Of a stretch of DNA of 11,192 nt, positions 1 through 7,300 are shown piece by piece (positions within the stretch are counted from its first letter, which is position 1; each line of letters starts with the position of its first letter). Position numbers and translations under genes: made by a program. The notes under the pieces were generated by a model. The model did not search any database, was not told the origin of the DNA, and saw nothing but the letters and a program-made list of their open reading frames with translations. This DNA comes from Oscillospiraceae bacterium. GTDB lineage: Bacteria; Bacillota; Clostridia; Oscillospirales; Acutalibacteraceae. The DNA lies in the NCBI GenBank assembly GCA_902796295.1, contig CADBOL010000257.1, positions 1-11,192 on the forward strand. Reading direction: 5' to 3'.

Positions 1-1
1 C

Positions 2-244
2 ATCGTTGTTATTGAAAGAACGGCTAACTGTAAACCCGGCGATATTATTGTTGCTTTGGATGACAACAAGCAGAATACACTCAAAGCGTTCGGAGGAATC
101 CATAACGGTGAAGCCGTGCTTGAGTATATGAATGAGCGCTTATATCCGGGAAAGTATATAGAAGTGCCTGAGCTGTCGGTTCAGGGCATAGCACGAACCG
201 TAATTAAGAAAATGAGACGCAAGGAGAATTTGATATTTCAATGA
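2..244 (+). CDS. LexA/S24-family peptidase-type repressor, C-terminal fragment
   Basis: The frame is open from the left edge of the window and stops with TGA at 242-244, so only the last 80 residues are present; the DNA-binding N-terminus lies outside. The visible part reads as the end of an S24 (LexA/UmuD-type) self-cleaving domain. It begins with IVVIERTANCKPGDIIVAL, followed by NTLKAF, where the lysine (codon 83-85) fits the catalytic lysine of the Ser-Lys dyad. It closes with YPGKYIEVPELSVQGIARTV, a typical final strand. Proteins of this family repress target genes until they cleave themselves; whether this one is the SOS regulator LexA or a phage-type or other S24 regulator cannot be told without the N-terminus. 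A TTG at 56 could be mistaken for a start, but homology clearly continues upstream of it. The gene is followed by a hairpin and the separate promoter of the pilus genes, so I see no sign that it belongs to that operon. Confidence 0.8.
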   Translation: MVVIERTANCKPGDIIVALDDNKQNTLKAFGGIHNGEAVLEYMNERLYPGKYIEVPELSVQGIARTVIKKMRRKENLIFQ

Positions 245-302
245 AAGCAATATTAAGAGATGAACCCGTACACTATATCTCAAATTTTCAATATACAAGA
301 AA

Positions 303-338
303 CGCCCCGCGGATTGATTTGTTTCTTTCTGCGGGGTG
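303..338 (+). terminator. Possible terminator hairpin after the S24 gene
   Basis: CGCCCCGC (303-310) pairs with GCGGGGTG (331-338) over 8 base pairs including one G-T wobble, with a 20-base loop rich in T. The following sequence (ATTGTTTGCTCC) is only weakly T-rich, so this is a poor match to an intrinsic terminator, but the position 60 bases after the stop codon fits that role. The rest of the gap up to the promoter holds one smaller hairpin (ACGGCA 363-368 with TGCCGT 376-381) and nothing else I can name. Confidence 0.4.
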
Positions 339-477
339 ATTGTTTGCTCCTCATCTGACTTAACGGCATTCTTATTGCCGTGAAAAATCATAATATCCCG
401 TATTGAACCGGATTCATATGTGATAATTATACCGTGAATACATTCTTTGCTTTTTTCTAAAAAAAATAATGATTTTA

Positions 478-506
478 TTGACTTTAATAAAAACAAGTTT
501 TATAAT
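478..506 (+). promoter_or_regulatory. Sigma-A type promoter of the pilus locus
   Basis: TTGACT at 478-483 and TATAAT at 501-506 are separated by exactly 17 bases, a near-perfect housekeeping promoter. It lies in a very AT-rich stretch (about 455-550) and points towards the six pilus genes. Transcription would begin near 512-514, leaving a leader of roughly 45 bases before the ribosome binding site at 557. No other comparably good promoter is visible between the downstream genes, so this is the likely main promoter of the whole group. Confidence 0.75.
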
Positions 507-556
507 ACTATAATCAAAAATATATTTTTATTATTTTAGAATTAGATTATAATAAC

Positions 557-563
557 GGAGGTG
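557..563 (+). promoter_or_regulatory. Ribosome binding site that decides a TTG start at 570
   Basis: GGAGGTG at 557-563 overlaps the in-frame GTG at 561, so that GTG cannot be the start codon served by this site. The in-frame TTG at 570 lies 8 bases after GGAGG, the usual spacing. The start of the SipA-like gene is therefore placed at 570. Confidence 0.7.
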
Positions 564-569
564 AAAAAA

Positions 570-1136
570 TTGAGCGAAGAATCGTTAAAACAAAACAATA
601 ATCCGGCCGGATCGCCGCAAAAATCCCCGCTCCCTCCGAAAAGAATTTCAACAAAGCGCCTTGCGGTAAATCTTATTGTCAAAACAGCCGTTACCGCCAT
701 TGCGGTCGCGCTTGCTCTGATATTTGTGCTGGGTGTCAATATCCATTACGGCAATAATATGCACCCTGCGATTAATGACGGCGACCTTGTTGTTTCCCTG
801 ATGCTTCAGCGTCCTTACCTCAATGCCGCAGTTCTTTATGATAACGGCGGCAGAAAGTGTGTGGGCAGGGTGGTCGGCCTTCCCGGAAATACTGTTGAAA
901 TAAACAGTTTCGGCCAGCTCCTGGTAAACGGGATGGCTGCCTCGGAGGATATTTATTATCCGACTTACCCGTCAGAACAGTCCGGTATTGAATATCCGTA
1001 TAAAGTAGAAGAAGGCAAAGTATTCATCCTCAATGATTACCGGGAGGATGTAAATGACAGCAGAACCTTCGGCCCGATTGATATGGAAGATGTTGACGGA
1101 CCCATTATTTTTTCTTTCCGCCGCAGAGGCTTTTAA
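570..1136 (+). CDS. Signal peptidase I homologue lacking both catalytic residues (SipA-like pilus assembly factor)
   Basis: A 188-residue protein with a basic, polar N-terminus, one membrane segment (about residues 32-55) and an extracellular signal peptidase I (S26) fold. The conserved boxes are recognisable but altered. The Ser box, normally GxSMxP, reads GNNMHPAI with Asn63 in place of the nucleophile. The Lys box, normally KRVxGxPGD, reads GRVVGLPGN with Gly99 in place of the general base. The C-terminal box (VFILNDYREDVNDSRTFGPI) is intact, so the fold is probably kept while protease activity is lost. Known family precedent: streptococcal SipA/LepA of the FCT pilus region also lacks both catalytic residues and is needed for pilus assembly. 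As first gene of the locus, 62 bases before the backbone pilin, this protein most likely has the same non-proteolytic role. The role is inference from family and position; the residue changes are seen directly. It starts with TTG behind a strong ribosome binding site. Confidence 0.88.
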   Translation: MSEESLKQNNNPAGSPQKSPLPPKRISTKRLAVNLIVKTAVTAIAVALALIFVLGVNIHYGNNMHPAINDGDLVVSLMLQRPYLNAAVLYDNGGRKCVGRVVGLPGNTVEINSFGQLLVNGMAASEDIYYPTYPSEQSGIEYPYKVEEGKVFILNDYREDVNDSRTFGPIDMEDVDGPIIFSFRRRGF

Positions 1137-1198
1137 GCGGCGTTCAGATATATTCAATTCACAAAAAATTTCTTGATTCATAAAAGGAGGATAAGATT

Positions 1199-2455
1199 AT
1201 GAAGAAAAGATTTTTCAGCTTGTTTGCAGCGCTCATGATATTCGCACTTGTTATGAGCTTTGCGGCACCCGTATCCACAGCAGTTACCAACACTCCCGTT
1301 ACAGGCCCCGCCGCGGTGAATTTCAAGAAGTATCTTGTTATTCCCGATGATGCCAATGTGCCCAATACCACAATTACATTCGGTATCCGCCCCGGTACCG
1401 CCAAAGAGGCGGATACTGCCCATATGGCGGTTTACGCAGGCCCCGAAGGCGCTTCGGTGAATACCGTAACTTTCGCGCCCGACAACACTACATATGATAC
1501 CGTACAGAGCGGTGATATTCTTACCCTTCCCGCCGGCAAAATATATGCTAAGCAGACCGCAACAATCAATCTTTCCGCGGTGACTTTCACGGAGCCCGGC
1601 GTTTTCCGCTTTGAGCTTACCGAGGTTTCGTCAACTGATACAGCAGTCGGTCTTGACGCAAATCCTCTCTATCTTGATGTTTACGTTACAAGCGATGCCG
1701 ACGGTATTCTGACCGTAAGCAGCACCGTGCTTCACACAAATGACGCCGCCCCTCTCAAAGGGCAGGATTACGGCTCGGCTGATGTTGCAACTCCGGGCGA
1801 TGCTCTTGCCGACAAGGTTGACGGATTTGTCAACGAGTACCCCACAGGCACGCTCAGCTTTTCAAAGGCGGTTGCCGGCAACCAGGCATCAAGAGACAAG
1901 TATTTTGCCGTTACCGTTACAATCACCGGAGTAACCGCGGGCAATACTTACGCTGTTGATTACACCACAGGCCATGCCGATACCACAATAGCCAAGAAGC
2001 CCAATGCGGCAACAACCATTGCCGCTCTCAACGGTACTGCCGATTACGTACAGCCTGCATCCATCGTTATTCCCGCAGGTGCCACAAGCGTATCTCAGGT
2101 ATTCTATATCAAGCACGGCCAGACCATAAGCATTACCGGCCTGCCCATAGGCGCCGGCTACACGGTGCTTGAGGATGAAGAGGATTATAAGCCCGCAACC
2201 GCAGTTACAGGCGATAAACTCAACGGCACCGATACAATCGAAGCTGTTATCACGGCAAACCATCAGGCCGCAGGCGCCTTTGATGAAGATGACGCCAATA
2301 CCATTGCCGTTGCCTTCACAAATACCCGTGACGGCATTATCCCCACGGGTGTTATTATGGCTGTCGCTCCCTTTGCAATAGGAATGCTTCTGTTCGGAGC
2401 GGTTATTATTTTCATCATCAGCAAAAAGAGAAAAGCGGCGTTATACGAAGAATAA
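1199..2455 (+). CDS. Backbone pilin, FctA/Spy0128-like, IPTG sorting signal
   Basis: A 418-residue surface protein, preceded by AAGGAGG at 1184-1190, 8 bases before the ATG. It has a Sec signal peptide (residues 1-28), two tandem pilin isopeptide-type domains and a C-terminal sorting region. Domain 1 (about 38-215) carries the elements of a Lys-Glu-Asn bond: K43 or K44, E142 in FELTEV, and N212 in FVNEY. Domain 2 (about 217-378) has K223 in SFSKAV, E325 in TVLEDEE and N375 in AFTNTRDG. The sorting signal is IPTG (381-384), then a membrane helix and a KKRK tail. Streptococcal FctA pilins use the closely similar VPTG signal with a class B sortase. K206, six residues before N212, is a candidate acceptor lysine for polymerisation, recalling the Lys161/Asn168 spacing in Spy0128; this last point is inference. 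With a class B sortase gene next door it is best read as the polymerised shaft subunit. Confidence 0.9.
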   Translation: MKKRFFSLFAALMIFALVMSFAAPVSTAVTNTPVTGPAAVNFKKYLVIPDDANVPNTTITFGIRPGTAKEADTAHMAVYAGPEGASVNTVTFAPDNTTYDTVQSGDILTLPAGKIYAKQTATINLSAVTFTEPGVFRFELTEVSSTDTAVGLDANPLYLDVYVTSDADGILTVSSTVLHTNDAAPLKGQDYGSADVATPGDALADKVDGFVNEYPTGTLSFSKAVAGNQASRDKYFAVTVTITGVTAGNTYAVDYTTGHADTTIAKKPNAATTIAALNGTADYVQPASIVIPAGATSVSQVFYIKHGQTISITGLPIGAGYTVLEDEEDYKPATAVTGDKLNGTDTIEAVITANHQAAGAFDEDDANTIAVAFTNTRDGIIPTGVIMAVAPFAIGMLLFGAVIIFIISKKRKAALYEE

Positions 2456-2469
2456 TTTTTTAAGGAAAA

Positions 2470-2527
2470 GCGAATGTGGCTCACGCAGGTAAATATCATG
2501 CCTGTGTGAGCCGGAGTGCGAATTCGC
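2470..2527 (+). promoter_or_regulatory. First intergenic hairpin, with palindrome, after the backbone pilin gene
   Basis: GGCTCACGCAGG (2478-2489) pairs with CCTGTGTGAGCC (2501-2512) as a 12-base-pair stem with one G-T wobble and an 11-base loop. GCGAAT at 2470-2475 can also pair with ATTCGC at 2522-2527, lengthening the structure; alternatively TGCGAATTCGCA (2517-2528) folds on itself as a perfect 12-base palindrome. No T-run follows, so this is not a clean terminator. It begins 15 bases after the pilin stop codon, where it may stabilise the 3' end of the pilin mRNA or cause partial termination. Confidence 0.6.
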
Positions 2528-2543
2528 AGTCTTGATTATGGAA

Positions 2544-2610
2544 CCATACAGTAGCGGTAATAATCCGTATGCTGTAATAAAACAGATCTGTACGGATTAT
2601 TACCGTATGG
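2544..2610 (+). repeat. Long inverted repeat just upstream of the first sortase gene
   Basis: CGGTAATAATCCGTA (2555-2569) and TACGGATTATTACCG (2591-2605) are perfect 15-base reverse complements. Outside them CCATA (2544-2548) pairs with TATGG (2606-2610) across a 6-base bulge. Inside, CTGT (2572-2575) can pair with ACAG (2582-2585). The whole forms a stable 67-base hairpin ending 12 bases before the sortase ribosome binding site at 2623-2628. No T-run follows, so it is not an ordinary terminator. It may be an mRNA stability or processing element, an operator for a dimeric regulator, or a small inserted repeat. I saw no second copy in the window. Confidence 0.75.
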
Positions 2611-2633
2611 TTGCATTGAAATGAGGTGAAAGG

Positions 2634-3353
2634 ATGGCACGCAAAACGGTTATATTTCTGAATAAAAGCTTTGACCGTATCATTGCAGTCATTTCTCTCA
2701 TATTTTTCCTTATCTGCCTTTACGCAGTGATTGATTCCTATATGGTCTATTCCGGCGCCAATGATCCGGATATTCTCAGATTTAAGCCTGATCTGAGCCA
2801 CCCCGACGCGCTTGCGGAATTATCGGAGGATGCGGTGGCCTGGCTGACCGTTGACGGAACAGGAATTGATTACCCTGTTATGCAGGGAAAAACCAATGAG
2901 GAATACCTCAATAAGGATCCCTACGGCAACTTTGCCCTGTCGGGAAGTATTTTTCTTGATTTCAGAAACAGCAGTGATTTTTCAGATGATTACTCACTTG
3001 TTTACGGCCATCATATGGAGTACGGCGCGATGTTCGGCTCCCTTGATGCGTTTGCAGAGAAATCATACTTTGATGCCCACAGGTCGGGCACACTTATCAC
3101 AGTAAGCGGAAAGAGTTATAAAATTGAGCTTTTCGCCGCCTGCAAAGCGCAGGCAACCGAAAAAACCGTTTTCAGCCCAAATGAGACCGGCAATGGAAAG
3201 CTTCTTGATTATCTGGCGGAAAAATCCGCCGTCTATTACTCCGGCGCAGCCGGAGGCCAATCCAAAATTATCGGATTGTCCACCTGCCAATCGGCAGAAA
3301 GCTATGAAAGAATTATTGTTTTCGGTGTTCTTACCGAGAGCAGGACTGATTAA
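2634..3353 (+). CDS. Class B sortase, pilus-associated (first of two)
   Basis: A 239-residue transpeptidase anchored by one N-terminal membrane segment (about residues 14-38) with its catalytic domain outside the cell. Catalytic residues are visible: H126 in YGHHMEYG, C218 in LSTCQ, and R226 in the SYERIIVFG strand. The N-terminal membrane anchor and the strands WLTVDGTGIDYPVMQG and SIFLDFRN are typical of class B sortases. It has the residues needed to cleave a sorting motif between Thr and the next residue and join it to a lysine or to the peptidoglycan cross-bridge. Lying between the IPTG-bearing shaft gene and the small pilin gene, it is the better candidate for the pilus polymerase, but this assignment is inference. 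The ATG follows AGGTG at 2624-2628 closely. Its TAA directly abuts the ATG of the next gene, so the two are probably translationally coupled. Confidence 0.92.
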   Translation: MARKTVIFLNKSFDRIIAVISLIFFLICLYAVIDSYMVYSGANDPDILRFKPDLSHPDALAELSEDAVAWLTVDGTGIDYPVMQGKTNEEYLNKDPYGNFALSGSIFLDFRNSSDFSDDYSLVYGHHMEYGAMFGSLDAFAEKSYFDAHRSGTLITVSGKSYKIELFAACKAQATEKTVFSPNETGNGKLLDYLAEKSAVYYSGAAGGQSKIIGLSTCQSAESYERIIVFGVLTESRTD

Positions 3354-4307
3354 ATGAAAAAAGTATTATCTGTCTTTTTTTTGCTTGCCGCAATACCGCT
3401 GTTTGTCGGTACCGCGCTTTGCGCCGCAGCCTATTCGCCCGCGGCGTCGGAGATATCGGTTGAAATAAATCAGGGCGGCACAGCAGTAATAATACCGGAA
3501 GTCAACTGCCCTATCCCCGGAAAAACCGAGCTTGAGCTCAAAGACGGGGAATCGGGTCGGTTTAATATACAATTCACTGAGCCCGGAGTTTACACCTACA
3601 CGGTCAAAACGCTGCCTGATTCCCGTAACCTTGATTTTGACAGTTCAGTTTATACCGTAAAGATATATGTTACGGATGAAAACGGCAGTCTCTCCGCGGT
3701 GACTCTTATTTACGCAAACGGCGTAAAATACGCCGGAGAACCGGGAGCCGACGGCGGCCTGAGCACCATTGTCTTTAAGAATAAGGTGCGTGCGCCGGAA
3801 GATACCACATCTCCCGGCAGCACAACCCCGGTTATACCGGAAGAAACCACAGCTCCCGAAAGTACGGCTCCGGCTGTTACGGAAAGAACAACATCCGCCG
3901 GCGGTAAAACTCCGGTCCTGCCGGAAAGAACAACAGTTCCGGGCGGAAATACTCCGGCTTCGCCGGAAAGAACCACTTCCTTCTCGGGCATTACATCGTC
4001 CGCTCCACAGACAGCAACATTTCCGGCAGGCATAAGCCGCCCCCATACACCGGAAAGGACAACTTCGCCAAGGAGCAGAACCAATCGCTCTGAGCAGGAT
4101 GAAACAACGGCTCCCGCAAGGGAGGAAAGCAAACCCGCTCCTGCGGATAAACGAAACCCCAAAACAAGCGATGATTCCGATATGGAGATGTATTTCCTTA
4201 TCGCGATGGCAGCTTCGGCGGGTCTTCTGATTCTTTCAATCATCTACGCGGCTGACTGCCGTAAACTTATAAAAAATAAAAAGAACGGCAGCCGGACGGA
4301 TACATAA
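3354..4307 (+). CDS. Small pilin with Pro/Thr repeat stalk and NPKTS class B sorting signal (probable base/anchor subunit)
   Basis: A 317-residue secreted protein whose ATG directly follows the sortase stop codon, with a weak AGGA at 3342-3345. Order of parts: signal peptide (residues 1-26); one FctA-type domain (about 33-145) containing FTEPGVYTYTV and ending VFKNKV; a Pro/Thr-rich stalk of 14-residue units (148-246); NPKTS (268-272); a membrane helix (about 279-298); and a basic tail. NPKTS matches the NPxT[S/N/G] signals of class B sortases and differs from the IPTG/VPTG signals of the shaft and adhesin. Streptococcal FctB, the base pilin, is similarly small with a proline-rich tail, so a wall-anchor role is likely. 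In the globular domain the Glu expected in the TYTVK strand is a Lys and I see no Lys in the first strand, so an internal isopeptide bond is doubtful. The cysteine in the signal peptide is not in a proper lipobox. Confidence 0.82.
   Translation: MKKVLSVFFLLAAIPLFVGTALCAAAYSPAASEISVEINQGGTAVIIPEVNCPIPGKTELELKDGESGRFNIQFTEPGVYTYTVKTLPDSRNLDFDSSVYTVKIYVTDENGSLSAVTLIYANGVKYAGEPGADGGLSTIVFKNKVRAPEDTTSPGSTTPVIPEETTAPESTAPAVTERTTSAGGKTPVLPERTTVPGGNTPASPERTTSFSGITSSAPQTATFPAGISRPHTPERTTSPRSRTNRSEQDETTAPAREESKPAPADKRNPKTSDDSDMEMYFLIAMAASAGLLILSIIYAADCRKLIKNKKNGSRTDT
3797..4006 (+). repeat. Five tandem 42-base repeats inside the small pilin gene
   Basis: Units begin at 3797, 3839, 3881, 3923 and 3965, each opening with a variant of GGAAGAAACCAC or GGAAAGAACAAC. 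Because 42 is a multiple of three, each unit encodes 14 residues with the consensus PERTTxPGGxTPxx. Two further degenerate protein units follow (residues 218-232 and 233-246); the last one starts at 4052 in the DNA, three bases out of the 42-base period. The middle units (3881 and 3923) are most alike, so the array could still expand or contract without breaking the reading frame. Confidence 0.85.
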
Positions 4308-4330
4308 CCGGAAACATAATTAAACGGAAA

Positions 4331-4335
4331 GGAGG
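4331..4335 (+). promoter_or_regulatory. Ribosome binding site that sets the adhesin start
   Basis: GGAGG at 4331-4335 (within AAAGGAGGG) lies 8 bases before the ATG at 4344. An in-frame TTG at 4338 is only two bases away from it, too close to be used. The adhesin start is therefore placed at 4344. Confidence 0.8.
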
Positions 4336-4343
4336 GTTTGCGT

Positions 4344-7300
4344 ATGAAATCCGCAAAAAGAAAACAGAATATAATTATCAGACGCATGCTCTCCTCAGCC
4401 GTTGTTCTGATAAAAAAATGCCGCAGACCGCTTACAGCCGCCTTGATTATGCTGCTTATCGTTTCGCTTACCTCCGGCATTTCAGTGCCTGTATCCCGCG
4501 CATTCAGCGATGATAATTCCGCCGCTTGCTATGACAGCGTAAGCCTCACGGTTCATCCTGAATCGGGCAATCCCGGCGATAAGATTGAGCTCAGCGGTAT
4601 TATGCCCGATGACGCTCGCGCGAAGGCGGTTGACGTTACCGGAGAATATTCAGACAGTCCGTCTCAGGCGGATATTCTGCCGGGTATTCCCTGGGCCAGA
4701 GTTATTGCCGCTTATGATATCAGCATTACAAGCGGCGGAGATGAATATCAGCCGGATTCCCTTAATCCCGTCAATGTTGAAATTACCAATCCGGATATTC
4801 CCGGCGGCGGAAAACTTCAGCTTATTCATATCAAAGATGACGGCACATATGAAACCGTGTCGGAATTTACCGCTGATGAGGGCAGGCTTTCATTTGCCGC
4901 CGAAGGATTCAGCGTCTATGCCATAGTGGATATCGCGCAACCCGTTGATAACGGTTCGGTCAGCTCTCTTGATGAGCTTACGGGCGATTCTTCCGCAAGC
5001 GGATTCCGCCTTTACTACGGCAGCAAAACTTATTTCACAAATACAGTCAATGTCAGCGGCAGCAATTCCGTTTTAGCCGAAACCGCCTCGACTGCAGATT
5101 CAGCAATCTGGCGTTTCAAAAAAATCGGAGATACCGGCAGCAATTATAAAATCTACACTGTCATCGGCGGTGCGGAAAAATATATTTACACAAAATCCGG
5201 CAACAATATAGGGCTGGGCGACGAAGCCTCGGCGGATATTATTGAAATCAGTGCCGCCAACGCCGCGAATAAAACATTCTATTTTAAAAAGAGCGGCGAA
5301 AACAAATGGCTTCAGCACTCAAACGGAGGCAAAGGAATCAGGTATTATACCGATAACAATAATGCCGTAAACTCACAGATAGGTATTGATTACGGCCCCG
5401 GTGAGTCGTCTGATTATCTGCACCTTGACGGCACAAGTTTCGGCCTTATGAGCTACCCGGGCGGTACTCTCGGCTACGGCTTTATGGCGGATGAGGATAA
5501 TAACTCCCTGTCGATGATGTCGCTTACCGTGCGCAAGCAAACCGGCACTGAAACTCTTTATGTTGCGGATAATACCGATATTACAATATGGAGCTTCAGC
5601 TATATCGGCGGCGGAAAATACCTTATTTCAACCGAAATAGACGGTGAAACAAAATATCTCAATATCGGCAGCACTCTTTCTCTTGTCGATGAGCAGCAGG
5701 CTTCCGAAATCACCGTTCTTTCAAACAACAGCAATCAGCTCAGCTTTTCCTGCTCCGGCAAATCCGTGACATTCAGCGGCACGGAATTTGTAAGCGGGGA
5801 TACGGCCTCCGGGAATTCCGCTCAGTGGCTTCATATTGTCAGACCCTCAACTCTCACGCAGACCGATTATGTCACATACCATGCGGATAAAATCAGCATC
5901 TCCGATGTTCCCGACGGCGCAAGCGTAATCGTCTATACCCGCGTATGGAACAGCAGTACAAATTCTTATGATTTTTATGCAATAGATCACGACGGCACAC
6001 TTTATCCCTGCTATGAGCGCGGCGATGATATTATGTGGGTCGGCAATCAGATTAACACGCTCCTGTGGGATTTCACCGAATACACTTACGAAGACGGCAC
6101 TCCCAATAATTATTATGAGCTTTACAATCCCTACTCAAGGAAATACATTGCGCCTCAGATTAAAGACGGACAGACTCTCTCGGACAGTAAAATCGGAATT
6201 AACCTTCCCGGCAGGGTGTGGGGCGATTATTATTCCGGCATTATTGCCTGGGATGATCCTTACTATGCTTATTCAGGTCTGCAGTCGGATATCGGAAACG
6301 GCCGTATTGTTTCCGGACCCAAGTCCGATGCGGATACCTTCTATTTCGCTACAGTCCGCAATCCGGTTTCAACCCTTACCACGGTAAATACCATTGATAA
6401 CAGTCAGTACGGAATAGAAATGAAGATGATAGATTTCTCTTCGCCGGATGTTCAGAATACATTTCTGGGCTCATCCGTATCAAACCTGACTGCGGCAACC
6501 AAAGGTCTTCTTTCAACCAATCTCGGCAGTGACGGTTATCCGACAGCCGCGGGCGGCTCCCTTGCCGGCCTGTTCACGGAAAGTCAGACCAAAACAGTCA
6601 ACCATCTGTTCCTTGAAAGCACATATAACGCGAGCGGTTATTATGAATTTGACAGCTGCCAGAATTACGCAACGCTCGTTAAGCCTGACGGCACTGTCGG
6701 AACCGATTTCACCGTTTACAGTGAGCTCGGAACTATGGATGACAGCTCAAGGAGCACCCTCAAACACGGTCAGTTTATGCCTTACAACAATATCAGCGCA
6801 GGGGTTTACTGCACCGAAAACAACCCGGAAAACCTGTACAGCGCCCTTGCTCAGTACAATAAGCCCGAAAAAGGCCTGCTGCCTGATTCAGACCCGAGAA
6901 AGCACGAAAAGCTGCATAAGATAACATCGCCCAATTATTATAACGGCATGGAAATGACCGCCGTTCTGACACAGACTCCAAACGGTAAGGACGCCTGGGG
7001 CAACGATATTATTTTTGAATTCACCGGCGATGATGACTTCTGGTTCTATGTTGACGGTGAGCTTATTATTGATCTTGGCGGAATTCACTCCGCGCTTCAG
7101 GGCAACTGCAATTTCTCCTCCGGTATTGTCAATGTCGAAGGTACACGGAAGACTCTGCGTCAGATATTCCGCGAAAACTATGTCTCAAGAAATCCCGGCG
7201 CGACCGAGCAGGAGATAAACAGCTATCTTGCCGGATATTTCGAAGAGGGGTCAACGGTATTCAGGCCTTACACCACCCATAAGATGACAATATTCTATAT

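Noticed and set aside
241..339. A 32-codon open frame starting at ATG 241 and overlapping the S24 stop codon (ATGA)
   Set aside because: It runs through both arms of the 303-338 hairpin, has no ribosome binding site of its own and no recognisable protein character.
507..556. Riboswitch or leader-peptide control in the pilus leader
   Set aside because: The leader after the promoter is only about 45 bases, almost pure A and T, with no stable fold or small open frame.
2532..2560. A second promoter before the first sortase (TTGATT at 2532-2537)
   Set aside because: No acceptable -10 hexamer lies 16-18 bases downstream; that position is CGGTAA within the inverted repeat arm.
3354..3440. Lipoprotein signal in the small pilin (cysteine near residue 23)
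   Set aside because: The residue before the cysteine is leucine, not Gly, Ala or Ser, and the protein already ends in a sortase signal.
3797..4060. Regular 42-base repeats as a CRISPR array
   Set aside because: The units are contiguous with no unrelated spacers, are divisible by three and encode a Pro/Thr stalk; there are no cas genes.
3710..4243. A 177-codon minus-strand open frame
   Set aside because: It is the mirror of the Pro/Thr-repeat part of the small pilin gene. The plus frame has a signal peptide, sorting signal and ribosome coupling; the minus frame has only low-complexity Val/Ser/Gly sequence.
6640..6675. Cys-Gln pair in the adhesin (DSCQNYATL) as an internal thioester like that of streptococcal Cpa
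   Set aside because: The surrounding residues do not resemble a thioester domain, and the pair falls inside the fibro-slime domain.
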